Shown in pieces: positions 46,222 to 57,487 of a stretch of 64,000 nucleotides of DNA. Origin of the DNA: Rotaria socialis. Its lineage: Eukaryota; Rotifera; Eurotatoria; Philodinida; Philodinidae. The notes under the pieces were generated by a model that made no database searches, was not told the DNA's origin, and worked only from the letters and a program-made list of their open reading frames with translations. Position numbers and translations under genes: made by a program. The DNA is taken from assembly GCA_905331475.1 (NCBI GenBank), contig CAJNYU010004461.1, forward strand, positions 62,001 to 126,000. The letters are read 5' to 3'. The first letter of the stretch is position 1. Every line of letters starts with the position of its first letter.

Positions 46222-47656
46222 CTTTACACAAAACGTTTCTTTTATTTCTACTACTTCATTCTAAAACAGAATACAATCTCATATTTCTGTCTTATCCGAA
46301 TGAAATATGATAGTGAAAAATATTGTTTCATTAACATCATTTCCAACCTCGAAATGCCGATGAAAAAAGAATTTCATTGGCATTACAATGTGTTCGATAA
46401 AGCCAAGCTAATTCCCAATCCGATAAATAAAAATAAAAAGCTATGTTAAATTCTCGAATCGATATCATTATTTAACGTTAAAACATATCTTTCTGTTATT
46501 TTTCATTCGATTTGTTCATGCTAACTCACATGCAAATAAAAGTCTACAATAATAAAATCATTTCTTTTCGAAAAATATTGAAGCCGTAAAACGAAACAAC
46601 GTAGTTAATGTACTCACATTACTCTGTACCTCATAATTGCATAGCGTTCTATTCTATATAAGTTATTTTGCGTCAAGTTAATATTGCCTGAGAAAAATTA
46701 TCGTATTGATACATCGCACTTTTCTGTCGATTGCATATAACTTTTTACATTCATAATGTACTGACGAGGTCTTTTTTGTAATAATAGTATAAAAAGAACG
46801 ATGCTTGATAGAAATATAAAAATAAATTTCAATGAGAAAAAAACAAGGCATCATATTGCGTTTCATCATATAAATTTAATAATTGATTAGATTATTCTCG
46901 ATCGCGAAGGAACCAACATTTTTTTGTACTCAGAGATCAAAATATTTCTTCTTTAATTAAATATGGAAAACCAGCTCGGTTGATCATAGATGAAGAAATG
47001 CGTGTTTATCCGAATATTAGATCAATTACTTAATTAAATGTTTACAGAAAAAAAAAGGCAAACTGTTTTTCCGATAAACAACCCGGAAGCTGCAAAGATC
47101 ATACGAACACTTTGATTGAATAAAAATTAGCCTAAAAGGTTATACAATGGTGACCTACGTATATTAAAATTGTGCAGCCTTTCAAACTTATTTTCTGCTA
47201 GGAATGGAATGTGACTTTTGTTCCTGCAGAATCAATAGCAACAGTGTTGATGAGATTCATTGAAAACAATTGTTTATTGGTTTTATTTATAAAAAAAATA
47301 GTGTATGAGTACTAGAAATGCCAATCTCCGAGAAGAAAGCAGTCTTGTGACATGTTTGATTTGCAATAGATTTTATTTATTCATTTGCTCCTGGAGAAAT
47401 AAAAATAACAATCGTGTTTTTTCAATAAATATATTATTAAGTCGCATCACATGGTGCATCAGTTTCAATAGAACTTTAAAATGTTTTTCCTTTTTTTTTT
47501 ATTCAGCTAGCCATATGAAAATAATCAAGTGCCTCGGTAGATTTATCGAGGCGTATTGTTGTATTTTTCATATGAAATATAAATCATGGCATTCTACTGC
47601 TTATTTGATGAATCGATAATATTCATACAAGGACAGTCATTCATTTTTTTTTAAAT
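46222..47656. other. Sequence between the two inverted MITE copies
   Basis: 1.4 kb with no intact gene. One coding-like remnant lies at 46934-47033: after TACTCAG a frame of 32 codons reads SSLIKYGKPARLIIDEEMR and onward to a stop. A short frame at 47305 begins MSTRNANLREESSLVTCLIC but has no continuation I can support. Confidence 0.4.
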
Positions 47657-48184
47657 ATATATATCAGTGGCGTCAACAGGATTTTTTTAAGTAGGTGGCA
47701 ATTTACCAGCTAAACTATTTTCAATGGGTGGCAATAGTGGACAATTAAAAATTCTAGTTAACAATAGCTTTTTTTTAAATATCTGCATTACAGAAGTCGT
47801 TATTTACTGGAAGAGAAATTCGTCCTCCTACATTAACAGATAAATTAGCTACTTTTTTCCCCATATTTCGGAATGTATTCTTCAATTTCATACATTTGAA
47901 TATTTTATTTGAAAAAGTCATAAACAAATATTAATAGAAAAGAAATAGCATAAATAGAAGAAAAAAAATAGTATAATGAGCATCAATAAAAAAAAACAAA
48001 TAATATCAATGAATTGAAGAGATTGAAAATTGATTTTTGTAAATCACTTGATTAAATCTTATCAAGAGAGAATCTGTTGAAATAAAACACTCCTTAAATC
48101 TTTAAATGCACACAAATTTTAATATTTTTTAACGATGGTCAATTGCCCAATTGCTAACCTGATGGCTACGCCGCTGATATATAT
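47657..48184 (-). mobile_element. hAT-type MITE copy B (512 bp), inverted relative to copy A
   Basis: The element (47665-48176) starts CAGTGGCGTCAACAGG and ends with the inverted form of CAGCGGCGTAGCCATCAGG. It is flanked on both sides by ATATATAT (47657-47664 and 48177-48184), which fits an 8-bp target duplication, though in AT-repeat sequence this is weak by itself. Read in reverse it matches copy A over its whole length, with roughly 20 differences by eye, so the two moved recently. Confidence 0.88.
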
Positions 48185-48198
48185 ATATATATAAATAA

Positions 48199-48872
48199 TA
48201 CAGTGAAACCTCTATTAATGAACACCTCTCTATAATGAACATACACTGACCAATTACGCTTTCGTGTATGAAATAAGTCGATGCAAAAATAGATTGCACA
48301 TAATAAAGCAATGATAAATCAAATTTGGACGGTCGATTCGTCATAACAAGCTTTGTGGTATGTATGACACAAACAGAAAAAATGAAAATGAATACTCCGC
48401 GAGATGAATTAATCGATTCTGTGCGAGAGAATAACGACAATTACATTCCCTTATTTCTCAACTAGATTCACAACTTCTCAACTTTTCATCGACTCGAAAG
48501 GAATCAAGCAGGAAACTATTAAAGACTTTTTTTCATAAAAAATGATTAGATGCAAATAAATAAATAGATGACAATTATTTGTTCACTTTTTTTGCTTAAA
48601 ATTGAATAGATGTTTAATAGTTAATATTAATAAAATATTCTTTTCCTATGTTACATGATAGACAGAAAAGTATATGCAGTAGATAAAAACGATATCTTTT
48701 TTATTTGGCACTGGTCGTAACAGATATTAATATAAAAGGTGTGTAGTTATCATTCGTATATACTAACCATGTACTGTATACCTATATAAACTTCATTCAA
48801 CGTGGCATCTCTCTGAGATGAACACGTTTTGAACAGTCCCGCTAGTGTTCATCTTAGAGAGGTTTCACTGTA
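48199..48872. mobile_element. pogo/Tigger-like (Tc1/mariner superfamily) non-autonomous element with TA duplication
   Basis: The element 48201-48870 begins CAGTGAAACCTCT and ends with its exact inverted form AGAGGTTTCACTG, and both sides are flanked by TA. The inverted match extends loosely through AATGAACA/TGTTCAT. This end sequence is close to the well-known CAGTGAAACCTCT... termini of pogo/Tigger elements. The 670-bp body holds no transposase; a minus-strand frame at 48129-48440 overlaps the previous MITE and is not a transposase. It lies 14 bp from the end of MITE copy B. Confidence 0.85.
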
Positions 48873-49313
48873 TTTGAATGCGAAGAAAAGTTCGATGTTT
48901 ATCTCATTGATAGAGTTCCTCCAGTCGCTACGACCGTACCATTCAATTGTAACAGTTTTTAAGTCATATAAAATGTTAATGACAAGTTCATTTATTATTT
49001 TTTATTGATGTTCTGTTTTCATACCTTGAAAGATACATTATAATCAAAAATAGAGGTAAAGCAATACAAGTCTACAATCATAATCACACGTGCATATAAA
49101 CCAAACACTGAAAAGAAAATAATTCTCTTTTTATTATAACGACAACAAATATTCATTTATTTTCGTTCTATTCGAATATACAAAAGTATATTTTTCAATA
49201 TTATAATGAAGAAAATTTTGATTAGTGCTTTCTTTTTTAGAAAAAGTTATTATTTATCTTCAGTCATAGGATGTAAGATAACAACAAGAAAAACAAAAAT
49301 AGAAATAAAAAAA
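48873..49313. other. Intergenic, OSGIN 3' flank
   Basis: AT-rich; contains the 3' UTR of the minus-strand OSGIN gene. Nothing else seen. Confidence 0.4.
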
Positions 49314-51263
49314 TTATGCAATAATTCTAACGCGAGGAGTAACGGAAAATAATAATCTACTATTAATACTATTCGATGATGATGAAGCTTGCCGATGCTT
49401 TTTAAACAGACTCGATGCACACGCTAGAGCACCACCTTGCAAGAAACGAACGAGTTTATCTCCAGCTAATGGACCTAACGCATAAACATTTTCGAAATCA
49501 ACACATTCGTATGTATATGGATTAATTTGAAGACCCTTATTTTTTTTCACGGCCAACGATGAAAGAAAAGGAATAGTCACATCAGATCCAGTAAGTCTAG
49601 CTACAAATGATATCTCATAGTCTATGGTTGATTGTGTACGAAGATTGCGTATATGTGCTGTACCATCTTCGGTGATTGATATAACTTCACATTGAGGAAA
49701 ACATTGATAGGACCATCGAGATGATGACGAAGAAGAAGGAGACTAAAAGAATCATAAACTTAGTTTCAATATTGATAAAGTTTCTTTCTCTCTATTCAAG
49801 TCTACTATCTTTCTATGTCCTAGCATATTGAGAATGTTTAACCTACCATAGATGCTGCTCCCGATGCTGATTGTCGAATTAATTCTCTGATACGTTCGTA
49901 TTCCGGATAGATATTAGCAGGCAACTGATTGAGTACTAATTCATGATCATCAATAGCTCGACGGAATACATGTACAACAGGTATTGAATTTTGTTGACAT
50001 AAAAGCAGCACATCAACAGCTGTGAGGCCACAGCCAACAACAAGTAAAGGTTTACTATTGTGAGCTAATCGTTTTTTATTTGAAATTAATTCTTCCATTT
50101 CATGTACAGTTGTGTAAGTAAATGATTGACTTGCTTGTTCGCCAATAATGCCTAAGGGTCTTGTTATTTTTTGTGGAATACCTGTTGCTAAAACAACATA
50201 TTTCGAATGTATGACAAATGGATTTTTATTTTGTTCGTCACAGCCTCGTATTTCCCATAGCGGTTCTGGTGCATGAATTTCTTCTGTCACATCATTATAA
50301 TACGGTGCATCAATGCACACACGTTCGATAGATTTTATTTCGTAGCCATTACGAAAATGATTCATTAAATGATTTCGTTTAACATACTGAATATAATATG
50401 AACGAACTTCATCATAAGTTGCTCGTGCTGATAGATTTTCAGTTTTTGTTTTTGCTTGATCATTGTTCGTCGGTGAATTAGATCGGCCTGTTCGACGTTG
50501 TCGAAATGTCGACATTGAATAATTTGGTAATTCCATCCAATCAGCCATACTAATTGTTTGTAACTGTTTAGATGTTAGTTGATTCCATACACCACCAATT
50601 CCACCGCGTCCTATACAAAGATGATCGATACTCAATGATGGATCATGCCGCCATCTTATTTTCGATTGTAAATGTGCGCCGAGGTCGGCATCAGGATGCA
50701 TTAAACTATCAATAAGCAATGAAACGGGATTTCTTGAACGACCTTCAAGTCCATCAGATAGAAATTCTAAATCCTAAATAATCAAGTAAAAAAATCGCTT
50801 ATTATCATCTGTTTTTATATATAAAAATTAGCAAAGAGCAATAGATGACCTGTGCTTTGTGTTAGAATTCTTTGATAAATTAATTTTCATAAGTATGTTA
50901 TGAAAAACGCATATGTTCTCAGACTTTTTTTTATAGTTTGTGAAGGAAAATATCATTTATTCCCATGAAAAATTCTTCAGTAAACCTCATTGAGCTGACC
51001 TGTTCAAGTAAGGATGCATCTTTAACATGTTGTTCCAATTTGATATTTAAATAATCATTTGATACAGGACATCCATTCCAATAAGGAACATGACCAGAAA
51101 GAATATAAGATAGAGTTATAGCAGATGGTCCGTTGCCTTTAGAAATAAAATAAACTTATTCTATTTAACTCTATATTCGAAAAATAATAGACATACCAAT
51201 AATAACGATTTCTTTACGTTCGCATAGATCTGGACAGCATTGATTTGTAGTAATTGAGCTCAT
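49314..51263 (-). CDS. OSGIN: OSGIN-like FAD/NADP-dependent flavoprotein
   Basis: Four exons: 51263-51197, 51136-51000, 50773-49847 and 49742-49314 (1560 bp, 519 residues). The N-terminus has the dinucleotide-binding IVIIGNGPSA, followed by LSYILSGHVPYWNG. Later blocks match oxidative stress-induced growth inhibitors 1/2: SLMHPDADLG, CIGRGGIGGVW, SMADWMELP, YYIQYVKRNHL, FRNGYEI, VLATGIP, the second nucleotide-binding VVGCGLTAVDVLL, VVHVFRRA, and near the end VYALGPLAGDKLVRFLQGGALA. Vertebrate OSGINs are stress-responsive regulators of proliferation and death with monooxygenase-like folds; the reaction is not certain. Length matches human OSGIN2 (about 505-549). Minus strand, with its 3' end facing the transposon-rich stretch. 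Confidence 0.92.
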
Positions 51264-52787
51264 TGGATTGAAAGAAAGTTTTATTCAAGATTACGATTGC
51301 TAGAAAATGTCTGTTTTCTGCAATTCTAATGTAATAAATATCGCGATGCTACTTTGTAAACTGCGTTAGAAAGAAATGATAGATGAGAGAATATGCTCCG
51401 TCATACGTCTATTATATACATCCAAATATCTCTCTTTTTTTCTCCTTTTCCTCTCGTTCTCTTTCTCGTTCTCTATTTTGAGAGAACGATTTTTTTTTCT
51501 TTCTGTTCTTTTTTTTTCTATGCGAGCGAAGGAATGAGAGAACACATCAACGACATTCAGTGCCATCTTGTATTTTTTCATTGATAAGAATAAAAAAAAA
51601 GGAATTAACTGAAAACAGGAATGGAAAATTTCGCTATCATTAATTGAATAGAAAATAAACGTATGATGTTTGATTCTTTAATCAATTATAATTGAAGAAA
51701 AATTGAAAAATAAACGCTTTATTCTAAATAATAATTAGATATTCATCAAGGTGAATGTACTAAAAATCGCTTTTTCTTTCTTCCTGTTTTCTCTTGTTTT
51801 ATCACATATGTAATGATGACGGTGCAAATTGTTGTCTACATGGTCTCCATGATCTAGTTGTTAGTTATTTTTATGATGGCAACGACGTAGAATCAAGACC
51901 GAATACGAAGAGCAAAAAATTACATTTTAGGATGTTCGCAATTGTAATTGCAACTAGCACGAGAAAATCTATTGATTTTTTTACTATTTGGACAGTGGCA
52001 TAAAAATATTACTGAAAAGGCAAAGTACTAATCAATGAATCATGTATCAATGGCATGGAGGTGTTTTATCGGATTATTCATAAACTTGTTTTTGTCATTC
52101 AGTCTATCTATGGACTCATATTTATCTTGTAGTGAATATCGTTGCTTCCTACCGCTGGTTGTTTTCGTGAGTCGATTAGGAAAAGTGATAAATATTGCGC
52201 ATTTTATTTCTAGCTCTAGAAAGAAGCACAATGGAATAGAGGCAAAAAATAAGTCACGGCATATATGTTTTTTAATGCGTTAATGATTGATACAATAGTC
52301 GTTCATGATATATTTAGATGGCACCCATTTGATTCTTATAGAAATCCAACAAACAAATGGTATATTAATCTTCTGAAAATTCTGAGCCAGGCGATGATCA
52401 GAAAGGTTATTTTTAGAAGACAGTCTGATTCATTTCGATGCGGATAGAACTACAATAGGAACAACACTTTGGCCGTTCATATTTTGCACTACCTGTGCAG
52501 ATAGATAAAGAAAAGTATATGAGTATTTTGTACTTTTTTATGTGTGACATTAATTGTCGTAAATATCAATTTGCACAATTATCTTGCCAACACATTTTTC
52601 ATATCAGAAGATATTTACAAGTTTAATTCGACTAAAGAAAAAAAATATTATGTACGATATAAGTAAAAGATTTTTTTTATAATCGAAGTGCAAAAATTCG
52701 AAATACTAATGGCATTTCAATTATAGAATTTATGAACATATATGAAGTATTACAAAATGATTGTTTTTTTGTTGTTGCTTTTTCGTG
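51264..52787. other. Intergenic between OSGIN promoter and TBCEL 3' end
   Basis: Holds the OSGIN promoter (CT/GA-rich tract 51420-51530) and the 3' flank of TBCEL. Frames at 51794-52447 lack recognisable protein features. Confidence 0.4.
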
Positions 52788-55700
52788 TCAAGTATTATTC
52801 ATTTGAGTACAAGCCATTGCTGCAGCTGAAAGTAAATCATCGTCATCGTCATTCGAAATTTGTTTTGATATTTGAACATTTTTGTCAGTCGACGGATAGA
52901 ATTGATCAAGTTGAATGAATGCTTGAGAAGTACTTATATCAGTTTGATTTGGCAAGTTTTGCAAAGAATCCAATGAAAATGGAGGATGTTTTTTATCGTT
53001 TTCAGATGATGCTGAAGACTCTACTGAATTATCGTTTGCTAATTTATTTGAATAGGCAGTTATATTAACTAATGTAATAAAAAAAAATGCAATTAGCTTT
53101 TTTCTTTTAGGCTATTGTTTTCGAATTTCTACCTGGTCGACTCGAGTGTTGAGGTTTAAATTGATCGGGTTTGAGATCAACATGAAATTGATCTCCATCG
53201 TGTATATTATATCTAGATAATGAAATTATTGAAAAAATAGACATACGCATCGAATCCATTTCAATTAAGAGTCATCGGCCGTTAGAGTGAAAAAGCAAAT
53301 ATTAATCAAATTTTTGTTATTTTTTTTTGCCCTTTTTCTTAGATAAGACTGGATCTTATTGAATTACAAAAATAGATTCTATGTAAGGTCATGATGGAAC
53401 ATTCTCTATGTTTTGATTACGTTCTAGTTCGTTATACGTTTGTTTACAAATTAAAAATCTTAAAAAAGCGTGTTTCATGCATGATTATGGTACTAATAGG
53501 AGTCACGATTGTTTTCAAAAAATATTTAGAGTCATTATTTTCTCTGCGAAAAAAGATGGAAACCTTTGATTTTCATCGATTCCAAGAGCAAATTCCAAGA
53601 TACAAATGTGTGTCAAAATTTGATTGGTGAACAAGCGACTAATCGGATGGATTTTTGTAGCGGATTATCTTACAAAACTATTTTCTGAGAAGTTTCTAAC
53701 ATTGAATCTCGACTTTTTGCTTACCATCAAAACGTTCTATCGAATGGCGACCTTGTCAAGTTGTATCCCTTCAGGTGTTGTAAAGATTTTCTAGACACTC
53801 TCGATTCCCGCTAATTGGCGCTGAGTAACCTTGAAACTTGTCATTAGTCAAGTTGCGTGATTGATAGAATTGGTTTGAAACTCTTTAGAAATCGACAATA
53901 AATAACACTGATTGAGTCAGTATGAGTGATTATCCGTATCTTGATTTTGTTGCAGAATGATCGAATGTGAATTAGGTGATCGGAGAGTTCCCCAAAGGGC
54001 CCTTGCAATTCCTGAATACACCGAGATAGTAAAGTCATTCTTGAATAGGCGATAAGAGAGTGTAATTTCCTATTTCGACTGATTAAATTATTGTTGAAGA
54101 AGTTTTCAGAATCTTCAACAAACTCTCATTCGATTGGTTGATTACTCAATGATGAAATTTTGACATACATTTTTGCTCTGGACAGTTCTGTTTTTTTTGT
54201 TGTTCTGCAGTTCTTTGAAATTTCAGAAGTACTCAACAAGACTGTTGAAAAAATACTCTGTTTACATATTCTAGCTATTATTTTTCATTATTGAATTAAA
54301 GACAAAATCCTCCATAATTCTTCGTCTATATGAGAAATAATCATCCTATATAATTAACATACGTATGTAATACTCGTTGTGGATATTTAAGTTCTTCCGG
54401 ACCAGCTAAACCCATATTAAAAGCGACATCATCAACATGAAAAACTCGTAGGCGATTCATTGGCAGTTGAAACGTTTCTTGAAGATATTTTTTAAATTGC
54501 TGTACCGTTTGTCTAACGTCAATTTCCTTGTCATAGGTTGTTTGATTATAGATAAGGCGAACTTGCATTAAATAAGGTGCACGAATTTGAATATCAACTA
54601 ATGGTTTAAGATTACCATGTTTTTCAATTAAATCAAAATATCTAAAAACAAATCAAAATACTGCGCCTTATTTTCTTCTTCTTCTTCTTCTTCACATTTT
54701 ACCTTCGTGGCTTATCATCACATTGAGAATAATATCGAATAAATCGTCTCTCGCTTGCTTCTCTTTCACTTGCTGTTATATCACTTCCATTTAATTTCTT
54801 AAGATCTTTCATGTAGCCAAGTAAGAGAAAAAATCGTTCATCTTTTTGATAGGCCTAAAATAGAATATTGTCTTTTCAAGAAGAAAACAAAAGCCGAAAA
54901 TCGAAAACCTTAAGAAGTGGTGCTGAATAGATTCTTAATGCATGTAGACAAGGTAATTTGGTCAAGGCAATAATATCATTCCATTCCGATATTTGAACAC
55001 GATCTACACTGAGTGTATGTAATTTCGGTAAACATATTTCAACATTATCATCTGAATGAAAAGTTTTCAAAGGATTATCACTAGCTATTAATGTTTCTAA
55101 GCGTGGAAATAAATGACCAAGATTACATATTGATGTCCAATCGGTTATATTATTATTGTATATATAGATACGTTTAAGATTGTTATGAATGAAATTATAA
55201 GTTGATGATACGCTTGAATAATTATTTGAGCATATTTGTAATTCTTCTAAGCTAAAAAAAAACCGACATCAACCAGTACAACTTGTCATATTAAGAAGAT
55301 TATAGACATGTCTGTCGCATGTTCAGCAAGCTTCTTTTCTTCTTTTCTTATGAAGCAAGCCTAATGAGAAACAATTAGAATTTACTATATCGTCAGTAAG
55401 AAACTGAGACGAGAATAGTAATTCTTCGAGTGCAGGTTTAAAAACAAATTAATGTTCAATCCGGATTCTTTCTATTCGGCTATACATGTGTAAAAAACAA
55501 TTTTTATTCTTTCTCTCAATTTGAACTGAGATCAAATTGTCTTATTCATCGTTTTGTTTTTGTTATATGTAATCATAAAATCAATATTCATTTGCGTTTT
55601 TTTTTGTTGTTAAGAAATATATGACTCATATCGTGTTTTTTCTTTTTCAAGTTATTGCAATAAAGATAAACTTCATGGCTACGCTTTATTTGTTGTTTCT

Positions 55701-56324
55701 TTTTTGATTATTTATTAGACGGATTTTTAAAATAATTTTCTATTTACTTCGGTGTTTTTTTCATTACTTCGACCAGCATTTCAAGACTAATATTAGTTCC
55801 ATTTAAAGATAATGTATTCAGATTAGGCCATTGAATTTCATCAGGAAATTTGTATATTTGAGATGAAAATGGATTGAGACTTAAATTAATTGTTTTAACA
55901 TGTGGCAATGATGAAAATAGAAGCGATATCTAAGGGTACAAAAAATTTTACTAATCAAAATAGTTGAATAAATAAAGCAGACTTCATGCCAATTGGAAAA
56001 TGCATTCGATGAAATATTGACAAGTTCAACTTTGGAACAGGAGATTTCAACAGCATGAGGATCACCAACATGTGAAATACGTTCATCAGTTAGAACAACT
56101 GTAGATGTATTAAGAACGAGACCTGCGTCTACCAAAGGAACATAAATTTTTAATGGAATAAAACAGTTATATTTGTTATCGTTACCTGTTTGTTGTGGTG
56201 ACGCACCGACAAAGAATACAATGTCACAGCCATTTTTAAGTTTATCAAATGTTGCCTCGAAATCGCAATAACGTTCATGAAGTGCATCGGAAAAAGACCG
56301 ATGAGGTGCGTCAATAGCAGTCAT
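52788..56324 (-). CDS. TBCEL: Tubulin cofactor E-like protein (LRR plus ubiquitin-like domain)
   Basis: Seven exons: 56324-55983, 55929-55748, 55251-54909, 54854-54703, 54641-54363, 53212-53133 and 53068-52788 (1659 bp, 552 residues). The N-terminus resembles TBCEL (SFSDALHERYC), without the CAP-Gly domain of true cofactor E. Leucine-rich repeats follow (NAFSNWHEV, LPHVKTINLSLNPFS, LNTLSLNGTNIS, LEELQICSNNY, LKRIYIYNNNITDW, LHTLSVDRVQISEW). Then come the cap block (KKLNGSDITASEREASERRFIRYY) and a C-terminal ubiquitin-like domain (VRLIYNQTTYDKEIDVRQTV, GPEELKYPQRVLHT, DGDQFHV). TBCEL destabilises or recycles tubulin in vertebrates. A Ser/Asp-rich tail of about 100 residues beyond the family end is extra. 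Introns of 496 and 1150 bp are unusually long here. An acceptor-like TTATTATAG lies 7 bases before the ATG. Confidence 0.92.
53213..54362 (-). other. Long TBCEL intron (1150 bp)
   Basis: By far the largest intron in the window. No TBCEL exon is missing from the protein across it. A plus-strand frame at 53391-53630 is hydrophobic but unrecognised. I see no clear element ends. Confidence 0.45.
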
Positions 56325-57487
56325 ATCGATCTATAATAAAGCAGTAAACTTTAATCGAACTGTGTTCATATCCTTGTCCTTGTCGTTGGCTCCTCCTTTT
56401 TCTTCGCTAATATATGTTCGTCTATAAATTCGCTTCTCTATAATAAAGAGTACGTAAAAAAATGGCAAGGCTGCTTTCTTTTTCTTTTCTCATGCTCTCT
56501 TTTGAATACCTCAGTTATTACGTATACTGTGACATATATCAACATCAGCTGACTTAAGCTTGATGTGAACCACTATACTATCGTAACATGATAGGAAATT
56601 TAGCCTGAATGTCAAGATTGTAGTAGTCGATCAATGCATTAGATAGAAAAAAAAGAATGAGATAGATAAGAAATAATCTCAGGTCACATATTGTCGGAAG
56701 TTCGAAAAAAAGTCTGCAACTGACTGTAAAGAGATAGGCTCGAGAGCGAGAGAAAAATTGCTTGAATGACTCAACAAGCCAAGTCATCGCTACTACATGT
56801 ATGAGCTGTTCGACATCCGCTTGCTACATCACCAGTTGTCCGCTCTTTTCTTTTCCCTTCTGTCCTTCTTTATGATTCAGACGATCAACTAGTCAGTTGT
56901 GCAATTCGCTATTTCTTTTTTTCTTTCTTCTTTATTCTGAACACACACACACACACACACACATAGCTATACGTATGTACACAATGTCTGTAAATTCTTG
57001 CTTTTCTTCTGTACATTAATCACAACTAGCAAACAATTAATCACTCTTTTAATATGATCATGGACACACAAAAATAAATAAATAAAACAACATTAATTAT
57101 TATATGGTACATGTCTATACCAAAATGCAAGTGTGTCATTTACACTATTGTGTTAAACATGTCCATCTACAAATATAGACTGCTTGATGTATTTTATATG
57201 ACGAAGTTTTACTCGCCAAAAAGAAATCGAATTTATTTTAATCACGAACAACACATAAGAGAATGGAACAAGCAAATGTGAGGAACGTAAATCGAAAAAA
57301 ATTGATGCAGAGAGAATTATATAAGAAAGTGCACAGAAAAATATGTATGTATATATATATTTGAGTAAACTCTAAATATGAGAATGAAACAGAAAAAGCA
57401 TTTTGATTAATTGACAAAAAAGAGGAGATAAAATACAGATCGTTTTGTTCTCTGTTGTTTTGATTTATAAATTTTCGCTGTCATCTT
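56325..57487. other. Intergenic, TBCEL promoter and ITM2 3' flank
   Basis: Contains a CA-dinucleotide run at about 56940-56964, AT-rich tracts and no coding frame with protein-like features. Confidence 0.45.

Noticed and set aside
48129..48440. Minus-strand open frame spanning a MITE end and the pogo-like element
   Set aside because: It crosses an element boundary and shows no transposase motif.
53391..53630. Plus-strand open frame inside the long TBCEL intron
   Set aside because: Hydrophobic composition from AT-rich sequence; no start context, domain or element ends.
52788..56324. True tubulin cofactor E (TBCE)
   Set aside because: No CAP-Gly domain at the N-terminus and the C-terminal blocks match TBCEL better.
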